Assembly (NCBI RefSeq): GCF_003590335.1 | Contig: NZ_MIET01000036.1 | Coordinates: forward strand, 1 to 64,000 | Direction: 5' to 3' | From: Pseudoalteromonas sp. MSK9-3 | Lineage (GTDB): Bacteria; Pseudomonadota; Gammaproteobacteria; Enterobacterales; Alteromonadaceae | DNA length: 64,000 nt | Shown: positions 18,901 to 30,000 of the stretch, piece by piece | How positions within the stretch are numbered: position 1 is the stretch's first letter | How the letters are laid out: every line of letters starts with the position of its first letter | Made by a program: the position numbers and the translations under genes | Notes under the pieces: model-generated | Database searches by the model: none | The model's input: only the letters and a program-made list of their open reading frames with translations | What the model was told of the DNA's origin: nothing

Positions 18901-21900
18901 TTAAACGTTGGCTCATTGATATAAAGTTGCTTCGCCATATCTACATATTGCGACCCTTGTCCAGGAAACATGAATATAATTGAGCGGTTGTCACCTTCAT
19001 TTCTCACAACCTTTGGATTGTCTTTTAATTGACTAATTGCATCCTCTATCGACTGACAAGACACATGAGTACTGTATTCATACTGTGTTCTGCCAACCTG
19101 CAATGTGTATGCAATGTCGTGCATACTCACACTACGCTCTGCTTGCTGCTCTAAATGATGGACTAAATTGTGACATGCCGTTTTGACTGCCGTAGGAGAT
19201 TTTGCCGAAATAGGTATCAGCCAGGTATCTCGTGGTGAGGTACTCGGTGCAACCTCTGGGGCCTGCTCCATAATCACATGCGCATTTGTGCCTCCAATTC
19301 CAAAAGAGCTAATACCAGCGCGTCTTACTGCATTCTCTTCACATTCCCACGTTTTCAAGTCCTTGTTAATATAAAAAGGTGTCTTCTCAAAATTTATCTG
19401 AGTATTACTTTGTGTAAAGTTAATGCTAGGTGGGATCAGCTTATTTTTCATTGCTTCAACCACTTTAATCATGCCAGCAGTACCTGCAGCAACATCTAAG
19501 TGACCAATATTCGCCTTTACTGACCCCAATGCACAATAACTTTTCTGTTGTGTTTTATAGGCTTTTTGCAAAGCCTTAACTTCAATAGGGTCACCTATTT
19601 TAGTCCCTGTTCCATGCGCTTCAAGATACTGAATTGACTCTGCATCAACATTGGCATTGTCCATCGCCTTTTTAATTACCGCCGTTTGTCCCGAAATGCT
19701 CGGCGCCATATAGCCAACTTTCTGAGCCGCATCATTATTTACTGCGGTCCCTTTGATCACAGCATGAATCGTATCTTGATCTGCCAGTGCTTTATCTAAG
19801 CGTTTCAGTAAAAGTACGCACCCACCACTGCCACCGCGAGTACCCGATGCATTCACATCAAAAGGTCGACAATGCCCATCAGATGAATTTACGCCCCCTT
19901 CAACATAAGAGTAACCATCTGGTTTTAATGACGCTAAGCGCGCACCACCAGCCAATGCCATATCACACTCATTAAGCAGTAAGCTATTACATGCTTGATG
20001 TACATTAACCAGTGAAGAGGAGCAAGCTGATAATACATTTAAACTCGGCCCCGTTAAGTTCAATTTATATGACAATTTTGTGGCTAAGAAGCCTGCACTC
20101 GTGCTAGAAACCAGGCTCTGCGCTGCTCCACCAACTACATCTGGGTTGGAAATTAGATTCTCGATTAAATAGGCACTGTCCGTCACACCAACAAAGACAC
20201 CCACATCCTTCGGCTGTGACCTGTCTCCATACCCTGAGTGTTCTAACGCATCAGAAGCAACTTCCAGCATAAGTCGGTGCTGCGGATCTAATAACTCAGC
20301 CTCTCGTGGTGTAAAGTCAAAATGTTTCGCATCAAAATCGGCAATATTATCTAACACGTCCATCGATTTCACGTAATGTGGATCTTGAAGTACGAGAGGA
20401 TCAACGCCCGCAGCCTTTAATTCTTCATCACTGAAAAACTGTATTGATTCTTCTCCTGAGCGAATATTTTCCCAAAATTTATCGACATTATCAGCCCCTG
20501 GGAATCGCCCTGCCATACCAATGACAGCTATATCGGTATTGCCTAACTCAGCTGTTCTTGCTGATTTAGACAGTAACGCTTCCTCTTCTGCTGCGCCATC
20601 ATCTGATAAGAATTGCGATAAACTGTGTATCGTTGGATATTCAAATATATCAGTGAGCTCAACTTCTAAGTCCAAACGTTCCTGTATGACTTTTTGCAAA
20701 GTAATACTCAATAAAGAGTTGCCACCAATTTCAAAGAAATTACTATTCGTTGACACTTTTTCTAGCTCTAGTAACTCACACCAAATAGCCATTAGTGTTT
20801 TTTCTATATCATTTTTAGCGCTAACAAAAACCTCATTACGCACAACATCCCCTGGATATGGCAATGCACTTTTATCCATTTTACCATTGGCAGTTAAAGG
20901 CCATTCATCCACCAAGATAAGGAAGCTCGGTACCATATAGTCTGGGAGCTGTTTTCCTAATGCCACTTTAATGTCAGCAACCAATATATCCCGCTGATCT
21001 GTTTTTGTATCGTGCTGTGCTTTAACATAGCCCACTAATTGCTGTGAACCTGCCACTTTATGTGTTGTGACAAGTGCTGAATTCACCAGTGCTAACTTTT
21101 CTAATTGTGCTTCAACCTCGCCAAGCTCGATTCTAAAGCCCCGGACTTTCACCTGATCGTCAGAACGGCCTATAAATTCAAGGTTGCCGTCTGGCAAATA
21201 GCGTACTAAATCCCCCGTTTTATATAAATGAGTTGAGCTATTTGTGGTGTTTTCATCGTAAAACGGGTTAGTAATGAAGCGTTCGGCTGTCAAATCAGGG
21301 CGATTTAGATAACCACGTGCTAATCCATTTCCGCCAATATGAAGTTCGCCGATACCACCATATGGCACCAGCATATTATTGTGCATGACAAATAATGATT
21401 TACCTGGCAGAGCTTTACCAATACTGACATCATCACGGCAGTTGAGCGATGCAACCGTACTCCACACCGTCGCTTCCGTTGGACCATATTCGTTAAATAA
21501 CACAACTTGTTGATTAGCAAACTTTTGGTAATGCTTTTCAACCACATTCTTTGAACAACTTTCCCCGGCAACAATTGCCCCTTTCAATGCTGGTAGTGTG
21601 GTACTGTCGACTTCATTAAGTATCAAGTCGTAGAAGCTCGGCACCATCAATAGATGACTGATTTCATGTGTTTTTAGTTGGTTTACAATATATGAGGTAT
21701 CACCCTTGCTATGTGTGCTCAGTAAACATAGCTTTGCACCGCCACATAAAGTGGAAAAAATACCTGCAACTGAACTATCAAATGACATCGAGGAAATCAG
21801 CAAAAAGCTCGTGAACTCAGGGTATGTTTCATATCGGCATTCAGTCGAATAGACCAGTGATTCATGTTCAATCATGACCCCTTTAGGCTGACCTGTTGAA

Positions 21901-24032
21901 CCTGACGTGTAAATAACATATGCCAAATTAGATGCGGTTAAATTTATCGTGCTTGGTAACATGTTTTCTTTCGGGTATTGCGTGAATACATGCGTAACAT
22001 GAGCAGCTTCAACTTCTCCCAAATTATCCAATGATACAATCGTCCCTTGAAAATCGGATAACACATCCTGCACTTGAGATTGACACAATACTAAGTTTAA
22101 TTGGGCATCTTCCAGCATGTAATTCAAACGTGATTGAGGATAGTCAGGATCTAACGGCACATAAGCACCACCAGCTTTTAAAACTCCCAGAATACCAATG
22201 ACCATTTCAACCGAGCGTTCAGCACATAAACCAATGAAAGTGTCAGGTGTTATACTATGATTAGCGTGGATATAATGCGCCAATTGATTCGCTTTTTCGT
22301 TCAATTGTTTATACGTTAATTGCTGGTCCTCAAACACAACAGCAATATTCTCTGGGTTCTCTTGCGCCTGGTGTTCAAACAATTCATGAATACATTTACC
22401 TGTTGAGTAGTTCATTTCATTGTCATTTAAATCATGTATCAAATGGCGCGTTTGCGCTGCTGATAGCATAGGCACTGTCTGTGGTGATTGAGTTGATGGA
22501 GTTTGGCTCAACCCTGTTAATAACGTGCACAGATGCTCATTCAACTCTTTAATATGTTGCTCTGTAAATAAGCTAACATCATATGTCCATCGCAGCCCAA
22601 CGCCCTCATCACTGATATTTAAGTCAATATCGAGGTCAAATTTGACCTGAATAAGATCAGACGCATTGGCGCTTAACTCCACATTAGGCAATTGAAATGA
22701 ATCAATGCCATTTTCACCATCGATACCATAGCTGGTACTCGTGGTCATCATTATCTGAAACAGCGGATTATATGCTTTACTCCTTGGGACTTTAATATGA
22801 TCGATCAACTGTTCAAAAGGCACGTCCTGATTTGATTGTGCATCTAGGTGCACCTGCTTAATGTGTGAAAAGAAGTCAGTCAGTGAATTATGTTCAGTAC
22901 TAGCCCTGAGTACTAACGTATTAACAAAGAAGCCAATCAAAGGCTCCAATTGTGTTTGCAACCTATTGGCGACTGGTGTGCCGATCACAATATCATGGGT
23001 ATTACTATGGCGAGACAGTAATAAAGAAAGTGCGCCATGCAATAGCATGAATGGCGTCAACTGATAGTCTTGAGCGACAGACATAAGCTGCTTTGCAATA
23101 TGACTCGGTAATGCGCCTCTTACCACCGATGCCGCTTGCTGTTTATTAACTGGACGAGCGTGATCAAGCGGTAATGAATGAACCGCAGGAACCTCATCTA
23201 GCTGCTTTTCCCAATACCCTAACTGCTTTTCTAACACCTCTCCTTCTAGGTATTCACGCTGCCACTGAGCATAATCGGCATATTGAATATCAAGCGCTGG
23301 TAATGGGTTATCTTGATTTAAATAGTAAGCATGATACAGAGTCAAAAACTCTTTTGTTAACACCTCTACTGACCAGCCATCTGAAGCAATATGGTGCATA
23401 TTAAATAGTAATACCCCGGATTGCTCTGTTTTCTTCAAATAACAGACTCGTAGCATTAAGTCACTTTCAAGATTGAATGGTGTCGTAATATCTGCATCAA
23501 TAAGTGCTTGTATCGCGTGATCTTGAGTCTCACCCGTGAGATGGGTTAAATCTTCTTGCTGAATACTAAAACTCGCCTCAGCCATATTCTGAACTTGCTG
23601 TAATATTTGTCCGTCTTCTTTAAGGTAGACAGTACGTAGCACTTCATGTCGTTCGATAATGGTACTGAACACAGCATTTAGCAGCGTGTTATCAAGCGTT
23701 CCTTTGACATCGAAAGCCATTGGCATATTATATTCTGGCGATCCACTTTGAAGGTTATCAATAAACCACAAGCGTTGCTGAGCAAATGACACCTTTGCTT
23801 TGCCCGTCGGTCGGTCAAACGCCTTGATCTGGTCAACCTCAGTTTGTTCACTGTACATCTCAGCCAATTGTATAAGGTAATCAACCAAAACTGCCTTGTT
23901 ATTTTTGATTAAATCACGCAGCTCACTGGTGATAGCCCCTTTTGGCGCTTTTGCTTTAAGTTGATTATTATCGTCTAAATAAAGATCAATATCCGACATC
24001 GCTAATGTATTAATTATATTTTTTGCATTCAT
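15966..24032 (-). CDS. Hybrid NRPS-PKS: docking-C-A-T-KS-AT-KR-T
   Basis: This multienzyme adds one amino acid and one malonate unit. Its order is docking (1-60), condensation (75-510, HHIASDG near 212), adenylation (540-1035), carrier (IGGNS, Ser about 1106), ketosynthase (1165-1590), acyltransferase (about 1690-1990), ketoreductase (about 2190-2500) and carrier (LGGDS, Ser about 2621). The ketosynthase has SACSSS (Cys about 1336), EAHGTGT and NIGHLD. The acyltransferase has GHSIGE (Ser about 1785) and HAFH, which points to malonyl-CoA. The ketoreductase has GGLGNIG and an active-site Tyr near 2482, so the keto group should become a hydroxyl; there is no dehydratase, enoylreductase or methyltransferase. 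The adenylation pocket reads D-S-A-L-I-A-E-V-W, which I cannot assign. The start at 24032 directly follows the upstream stop; a longer frame from 24068 would overlap the previous gene. Confidence 0.93.
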   Translation of the reverse strand: MNAKNIINTLAMSDIDLYLDDNNQLKAKAPKGAITSELRDLIKNNKAVLVDYLIQLAEMYSEQTEVDQIKAFDRPTGKAKVSFAQQRLWFIDNLQSGSPEYNMPMAFDVKGTLDNTLLNAVFSTIIERHEVLRTVYLKEDGQILQQVQNMAEASFSIQQEDLTHLTGETQDHAIQALIDADITTPFNLESDLMLRVCYLKKTEQSGVLLFNMHHIASDGWSVEVLTKEFLTLYHAYYLNQDNPLPALDIQYADYAQWQREYLEGEVLEKQLGYWEKQLDEVPAVHSLPLDHARPVNKQQAASVVRGALPSHIAKQLMSVAQDYQLTPFMLLHGALSLLLSRHSNTHDIVIGTPVANRLQTQLEPLIGFFVNTLVLRASTEHNSLTDFFSHIKQVHLDAQSNQDVPFEQLIDHIKVPRSKAYNPLFQIMMTTSTSYGIDGENGIDSFQLPNVELSANASDLIQVKFDLDIDLNISDEGVGLRWTYDVSLFTEQHIKELNEHLCTLLTGLSQTPSTQSPQTVPMLSAAQTRHLIHDLNDNEMNYSTGKCIHELFEHQAQENPENIAVVFEDQQLTYKQLNEKANQLAHYIHANHSITPDTFIGLCAERSVEMVIGILGVLKAGGAYVPLDPDYPQSRLNYMLEDAQLNLVLCQSQVQDVLSDFQGTIVSLDNLGEVEAAHVTHVFTQYPKENMLPSTINLTASNLAYVIYTSGSTGQPKGVMIEHESLVYSTECRYETYPEFTSFLLISSMSFDSSVAGIFSTLCGGAKLCLLSTHSKGDTSYIVNQLKTHEISHLLMVPSFYDLILNEVDSTTLPALKGAIVAGESCSKNVVEKHYQKFANQQVVLFNEYGPTEATVWSTVASLNCRDDVSIGKALPGKSLFVMHNNMLVPYGGIGELHIGGNGLARGYLNRPDLTAERFITNPFYDENTTNSSTHLYKTGDLVRYLPDGNLEFIGRSDDQVKVRGFRIELGEVEAQLEKLALVNSALVTTHKVAGSQQLVGYVKAQHDTKTDQRDILVADIKVALGKQLPDYMVPSFLILVDEWPLTANGKMDKSALPYPGDVVRNEVFVSAKNDIEKTLMAIWCELLELEKVSTNSNFFEIGGNSLLSITLQKVIQERLDLEVELTDIFEYPTIHSLSQFLSDDGAAEEEALLSKSARTAELGNTDIAVIGMAGRFPGADNVDKFWENIRSGEESIQFFSDEELKAAGVDPLVLQDPHYVKSMDVLDNIADFDAKHFDFTPREAELLDPQHRLMLEVASDALEHSGYGDRSQPKDVGVFVGVTDSAYLIENLISNPDVVGGAAQSLVSSTSAGFLATKLSYKLNLTGPSLNVLSACSSSLVNVHQACNSLLLNECDMALAGGARLASLKPDGYSYVEGGVNSSDGHCRPFDVNASGTRGGSGGCVLLLKRLDKALADQDTIHAVIKGTAVNNDAAQKVGYMAPSISGQTAVIKKAMDNANVDAESIQYLEAHGTGTKIGDPIEVKALQKAYKTQQKSYCALGSVKANIGHLDVAAGTAGMIKVVEAMKNKLIPPSINFTQSNTQINFEKTPFYINKDLKTWECEENAVRRAGISSFGIGGTNAHVIMEQAPEVAPSTSPRDTWLIPISAKSPTAVKTACHNLVHHLEQQAERSVSMHDIAYTLQVGRTQYEYSTHVSCQSIEDAISQLKDNPKVVRNEGDNRSIIFMFPGQGSQYVDMAKQLYINEPTFKAQFDQCAQRLALLSGESLEAIIYPSENGSVATDMAQTLLNQTHITQPALFTIEYSLAKLLQSWGIEPDAMIGHSIGEYVAACLAGVFSLDDALKLVSARGQLMQQAAPGSMLSISMAAEHLRPLLVMTGTCMAGVNSANNCVASGSKEDLTHLEKLLDERDISYRPLHTSHAFHSKMMDVILDEFLQVIKGVALHAPVMRYVSNLTGQFITADQAQDPHYWANHLRGTVLFADGIETILSDDEDLCSAKVMIEVGPGRSLSTLARKSAQAREHVIVNTTRHPNESTCDVVNLQDTIGKLWSNGINVNWDAFNLGQRGRRVPLPTYPFEKTRYWIEAGSVLPTTRVSNPNAKLPSDTWWSVPTWKQKAAVKQGKMQLDTALKSWLLIMDAEGVAEQLSAHLHALGHTVVCAYPSDKFSYLGENNYTFDMSQEAEHYTLLDAVNTRTPLTRLVHLTSISSGAQNPSDDMDSFWSTQKNGALSALYFMKAIVKADLSTDIAVDCITNEIESVTGEELINPGQATITSLCKVAPQEYPDLSCRHIDIQLQPHRGDTYLTRLGKRLSTELMSIQRSTTAALRGSQYWEKQYEQTHIAADAPAAHTLKDNGVYLITGGLGNIGLLLAGYISKTVSNPKLVLVGRSEFPQRSEWRGLIQSQPESKVCERINQIQQIESRGAQVSVMAADSAELAQMEAVFNTIERDFGEVSGIIHAAGQLHGSMTALVETTVQDFEQQYSSKVAGVMVLDKLLRNRSVDFCLLMSSLSSVLGGLGFSAYAAANIYMDAFVQNKHIQEDERWISVNWDGWDFSGEAAHNIGFSMTPEEGETAFSQLLSMSYYPQLVHSTGALDSRLKQWVDKAPSESQQTLYERPELDSDYVEPSNEIEQKLVAIWQDVLGIEQIGIEDNFFDLGGDSLVVTRVISEVRKTFSVGESVVSISEFFEQPVIKQLAKKVAIELEDTQVESKKAQLLEAGKAVEEGTF

Positions 24033-24033
24033 T

Positions 24034-27000
24034 TTAAAACTCGACCTCTTCCATTTCACTTTCAACACGTTGCGTTAAACGTTCTTTTAATTGTTGTTTT
24101 GTTATTATCACATCACACAGCTGTGCCAATTCTTTTATATAAGGCGTGTCATACAGTACTTTTAAATCTAACGACAAGCCGAATTCGCTTTGAATATGAC
24201 TAAATAGTCGAACCATCAACAATGAATGGCCTCCTAAGTCAAAAAAGCTTGCTGTTGTGCTAATTTTACTCGTCTCTAAGTTAAGTAACTCTGCCCAAAT
24301 CGCGACAAGCGCTTTCTCAGTGTCTGTTTCTGGTGCCGTATATATACCTTCGTGTGGACTCCCTTGTGGTTCGGGTAGCGCTTTTTTATCTACTTTACCA
24401 TTGGGTGTTAATGGCCACTCATCCACAATCACAATTGCGTTCGGCACCATATAATCTGGTAAACGTTGCATCAACGCAGACTTAATCTGGGAGGCATAAT
24501 CATCAGTTAACACATCCCCCTGCATATGGCTATGCAGTTTTACATACCCACTCAATAGCGGTTGCCCATCCACGTATTGCATCATTGCGAAAGCTGAATC
24601 AACCCACTCTAATTGCGCAAGCTGTGCTTCAACTTCACCGATTTCAATTCTAAAACCACGTATTTTCACTTGGTCATCTGCTCGACAAATAAATTCTAAA
24701 TTGCCATCTGATATATACCGAACCATATCCCCACTTCGATAAATACGTTCCGATTTACCAGATTCAGTTGTAAAAGTGGTGAACTTTTCTTCTGTCAAAT
24801 CTGAGCGATTCAGATAACCTCGTGTCACCCCGTCACCCGCAATGCATAATTCACCTATAACACCGATAGGTGCTTGAATACCGTTATTAAGCACGTAGAG
24901 CTGAGTATTTTTTATTGGTCGACCTATTAATACACTCGCACTACACTGTGCCAAATCACGTACATCACTGACGGAATAAGTTGTACAACCAACCACCGTT
25001 TCCGTTGGTCCATATTCATTAATATATGTCGTATTTGGTAGGCATTCACCTTGCCATTTGTTTACTATGGCTGTTGTTAGCTGTTCACCACCAATCACAA
25101 TGCTATGTGCATGCAGACATGGTGTCTCATTGGTGAAAAATGGGAATAAACCATCTAAATGCGTTGGCGTTATTTTAAACATCCAACTATCGCCTTGCTC
25201 AAATAGGTACCAAGATAACAACTCGAAGGTGCGCAGCATGTCCTCAGGCAAAACCACCAGCTCTTTACCCGATACTAACGGTGTTAATAAACTTGTCACC
25301 GTTGCATCAAAGCTCAGTGGAGAGCTCACTACAGCCCCTTTATGGCCCGGCTGCCAATATTTCTTCGCATGACATAAATAATTAACAACACCTCGATGCT
25401 CAACTAATACACCTTTTGGTTTGCCAGTTGATCCTGATGTATAAATAACATATGCCAAGTGGTTTGACGTTAACGCTTGGGCTTTGCGATTCAAATTGTT
25501 TACTGGTAAATGGCCAAACATTGAATTTTCGCTAGCCTGTGTAGTACACAAGTCATCAATTTCAATCACTTGTGCGCTAAACTCTCGGTGAAGCGCGCTA
25601 AAAGCCGATTGAGTCAATATCAAATGGACATCAGCATCCTCAACCATAAACTTTAAGCGTTCTAACGGGTAACTTGGATCAAGCGGCACATACGCCCCAC
25701 CCGCTTTTAAAATAGCCAACACCCCAACCACCATTTCCAATGATCGTTCAACACTCAACCCAATTAGAGTGTCGGGTGTAACTTGATGATCAGTGACTAA
25801 AGCATGTGCTAATTGATTGGCTTTTTCATTCAACTCATTATAAGTAAATTTAATGCCCTCAAACACCACTGCAATATGGCTAGGGTTGGCTCTCACTTGT
25901 TCTTCAAACAATTCATGGATACACATATCTTTTGCGTAATCACTGTGCGTCTCGTTCAGCGTATGCGTTAGGTGTTCCACTTCATTTTTCGGTAAAATCG
26001 ATATTGCAGTCAGAGGCACATTTTGCTCAGCTTCTAAGCTTAGTAATAGACCGGTCAGTGCATGTATAAAATAGTCATGCAACATTTCAGCACTGGTACC
26101 ATTGGCTGTTTGAATTGAAATATTAAAGCCACCAGATGCATCATAGTCATCAATATTAATGAATACAGCATAGTTATTTCTTTCTTGTGCCCCTAATATG
26201 TTGCATCCACTAATGATCTCATTCTCGCCTTGCATCTCATGAGAATGACGATAGTTTAAGACTGAGTTAAATAACCCTGAACCTAAAGGCGTTAGGTTAA
26301 GTACAGACGATAATGGCGTTTGCTCAACTTCAATCAGTTCCTGCAGGTTGACCGAAACTTGTTCTACAACGTCTTTAACATTTTGTCCGGCAACGGATAC
26401 TCGAAGTGGCAGAGTATTAATGGCCATGCCCATTGTTCTTTGGCTGCTGGCATAATTGTTTAGCCTACCGGACAATACCGTACCAAACGCAATATCAGTG
26501 TTATTCGTACATTGCGATGCCACTAAAGACCAAGCCGTATGCAAAATCGATGAAACATTTTGCCCAATACGCTTTGATACATTACGCAGCATGGTTGCTG
26601 TAGAAGGTTTTACATTTTTACTAAACGTTTGTTCGTCACCCTCTATTTTTGAACTAAATAACTCTGTCTTATCTTCTAAACCTGCCAGTTTATCTTGGAA
26701 ATATGTCACCCCTTGGTTTTCACTGTTTTTCATCTTTGCATAGGCAACAACGTTCCGATATGGGGTGGGCGAAAGCAGCAGTTCACTTTGTTGCCCCATA
26801 ATCGCGGTTAACTCTTCAACTAAAATATCTAAACCGATATGATCAATGATTAAATGATGGTGCTCAACCAATACGATATATTCCGCTTTTTCCTCACATT
26901 TACCCACTTTCAGTTTAAGCAGTGATCCTTCTTGCAAGCACATTCTGGATTCGAGGTAACTTTCTAATTGTGCACGACCAGCTTCAATAGAGTCATATTC

Positions 27001-30000
27001 ATCCAGCGTTAAATGTCTGATTTCAAGCTCACATTCTTTCAACACAACTTGAGTTGGTTCTGGTAAGTCTTCCCAGAAAAAAGTAGTTCTCAATGTATCA
27101 TGTCGGTTTACCAGCGCCCTCATTGCATCAATAAACCGCTCGAGTACCGCTTTATCATGCAATTGTAAGGTAAACGATGAAAGGTATAAGTCTTCTTCTT
27201 TATCCATAATATGGTGGAAAAGCATACCCTCTTGTAACGGACTAAGTGAATAAATATCACTAACGTTACCCATCCCCCCAGGTACCTTACTAATCAATTG
27301 AGAAAGCTGAGATTCTGAAAGTTCGACCATGTTCAACTGCTCTACCGTTATAGCATTTCCCGATGAATCGATTGTATTTTTTGGTGGAACGAAGCACTCA
27401 ACTTGATCATCATACCTTCGCATTTTATTCGCTAACGCTTGCAAAGAAATCGGCAACAAAATATCGCTTATATTTAAGAAGTACCCCGCCCGCTTAAGTT
27501 TTGATTGAACTTTTAATGCCAATAACGAATGCCCGCCTAATTCATAAAAACCACTTGTCACACTGACATTATTGGCCTCTAATTTTAGCTCATTAGCAAT
27601 GGTATCCACCAATGCATGCTCAACATCGCTCTCAGGAGCTTGATACGTCGTTAATAAGAAGTGGCTGTCTATTGATGGCAGTGCTTTTTTGTCTATTTTG
27701 CCATTGAGTGTCAATGGCCACTCACCAACCACCATGATCACCGTAGGTATCATATAATCCGGTAATTGCGTTAATAGGCTTTGTTTTAACTGTGTGACTA
27801 ACTCTAAGCGCTCGGTATCATCAAGCTCAGCACTTGACTTAATATACCCAACTAGCTGCTGACTGCCCGCCAACGCCTTCGCCATTACCAACGCTGAATC
27901 TACCCCAGAATGCGCCGATAACAGAGTTTCAACTTCTCCCAACTCTACTCTAAAGCCTCGTATCTTCACCTGATCATCAACACGGCCTATAAACTCCAAA
28001 TTATCGTCAGATAAGTAACGTACTAAATCTCCAGTTCGGTATAATCGTTCCGAGCTATTCGGTTTACCCTGATCGTAATACGGATTGTCGATAAAGCTCT
28101 TTGATGTCAACTCTGGACGATTAAGGTACCCTCGGGCTAGCCCATCTCCTCCTATATATAACTCACCCACAATCCCCTTGGGAGTCAACTCTTTCTCATG
28201 ATCCAGTACAAACAAACTGACATTACGTAAATTATTACCAATGTGAATATGAGATCCCTTTAGCTCCCCTACTGTCGCGCATACTGAGGCTTCAGAGGGG
28301 CCATAGGCATTAAATAGCCGATAGCTTTTACCCCAAGTATTAATGATATCATCAGCACATTGCTCTCCGGCGACAATCAGTGCTTTTAATGATAGATCAC
28401 GTCGAAATTGGCTCGACATCAAAAATGCAGGGGGTAACGTAGCATGCGTAATTTTCTGCTCAAATATAAATTCAAGCAGGAGCTCACTGTTTAGTCGCAT
28501 CTCTTGATTTGCTATCACGAGCGCCGCACCAAAATTCAGTGCCATCAACCACTCCCAAGTCGCAGCGTCAAAACTAATCGACGCAAAATGCAGCACCCTA
28601 CTGTTGGAAGATACACCGAACAACATCGCTTGATTCAAGGATAAATTAACCGCACCTTGATGCTGTAGTAACACCCCTTTAGGTCGACCTGTCGAGCCTG
28701 AAGTATATATCACATATGCTAAATGAGATGACGTCAGCGCGAGTGATGATTTCGCTATATTTTTGATACTCTGGTCTTTATAAGAAGATTTATCATCAAG
28801 ATGAATAACTTGAGTTGCGTAACCGCTTAATACTTCACTCACTTGTGCATGACTCACTATTATTGTCAGTCCCGCATCTTCTACCATATAGTCTAACCGC
28901 TCTTTCGGATAGCTAGGGTCTAATGGTACATACGCACCACCAGCTTTAAGTATTCCCAGTATCCCTATTATCATCTCTAGTGAACGCTCAACACATAACC
29001 CAATCAATGTATCAGGGGTCACTCCCTGCTGCTCAACTAAGTAGTGTGCCAATTGATTTGCCCGTTCATTAAGCTCCCTGTAAGTCAAAGTCTCATTGTC
29101 AAATATCGCCGCAATATTATCCGGATTATCCTGTGCATGCTGCTCAAATAATTCATGAATACACTTGTCCTTCGGATAATCCATTTCAGTATCGTTGTGT
29201 GCATATATTAGATGATTCATTTCATCATCAGACAGTAATGCTATCTGTGATAACGGCTGTTCGCTCGATTCAATATCTACAATCCCTTGTAACATAGTGA
29301 CAAAGTGCGCAGACATACCCTGTATGAAACAAGGTTCAAATAGCGTGTTTGCATAATGCCACTGGCAAATAACTTCACCACGATTTTCAATACAATTTAA
29401 ATGTAGTTCTATATCTGTCTTTTTATAATTCGGCTCTAAAATATCGATGTTCATACGACCTAGAGTCGTTATACTCGACTCAAATGCTGAGTAAGTAAAC
29501 AAAGTTTGCGACACTAAATCTCCTGATATGGACGCAGTATTTACAATATCATTAAGAGGCAGGTCTTTATGTTCCATAACCTCACTCAGCATATCTTGAT
29601 AACGCTGCATATTATTTGAAAAAGATACGTGACCATCCACTTGAAACCTAATTGGCAGCGTATTAACAAAGTAACCAACCAATGACTGTAGTTGTGCATC
29701 ATCACGATTCGCCACTGGCGTCCCAATAACCACATCTTGCTGCTGACTATACCTTGATAGCAACACCGTAAAAGCAAACTGAAACAACGTATACATAGTC
29801 ATATTGTACTTACTACACATTTTTTTCAATTTGCAAATTAACTGCTCATCTAATGTAGTACTCATTGTCTCGGCAATCAGGGAAGCATTAGCCTCTTTAG
29901 TCATACAACTCAAATTTAACGGCCCAGACACATCATTCAAGTAAGTAGACCAAAATGCTCGATCTGCATCAGCAGACGGGTGGTTAAGGTAATAATTTTG

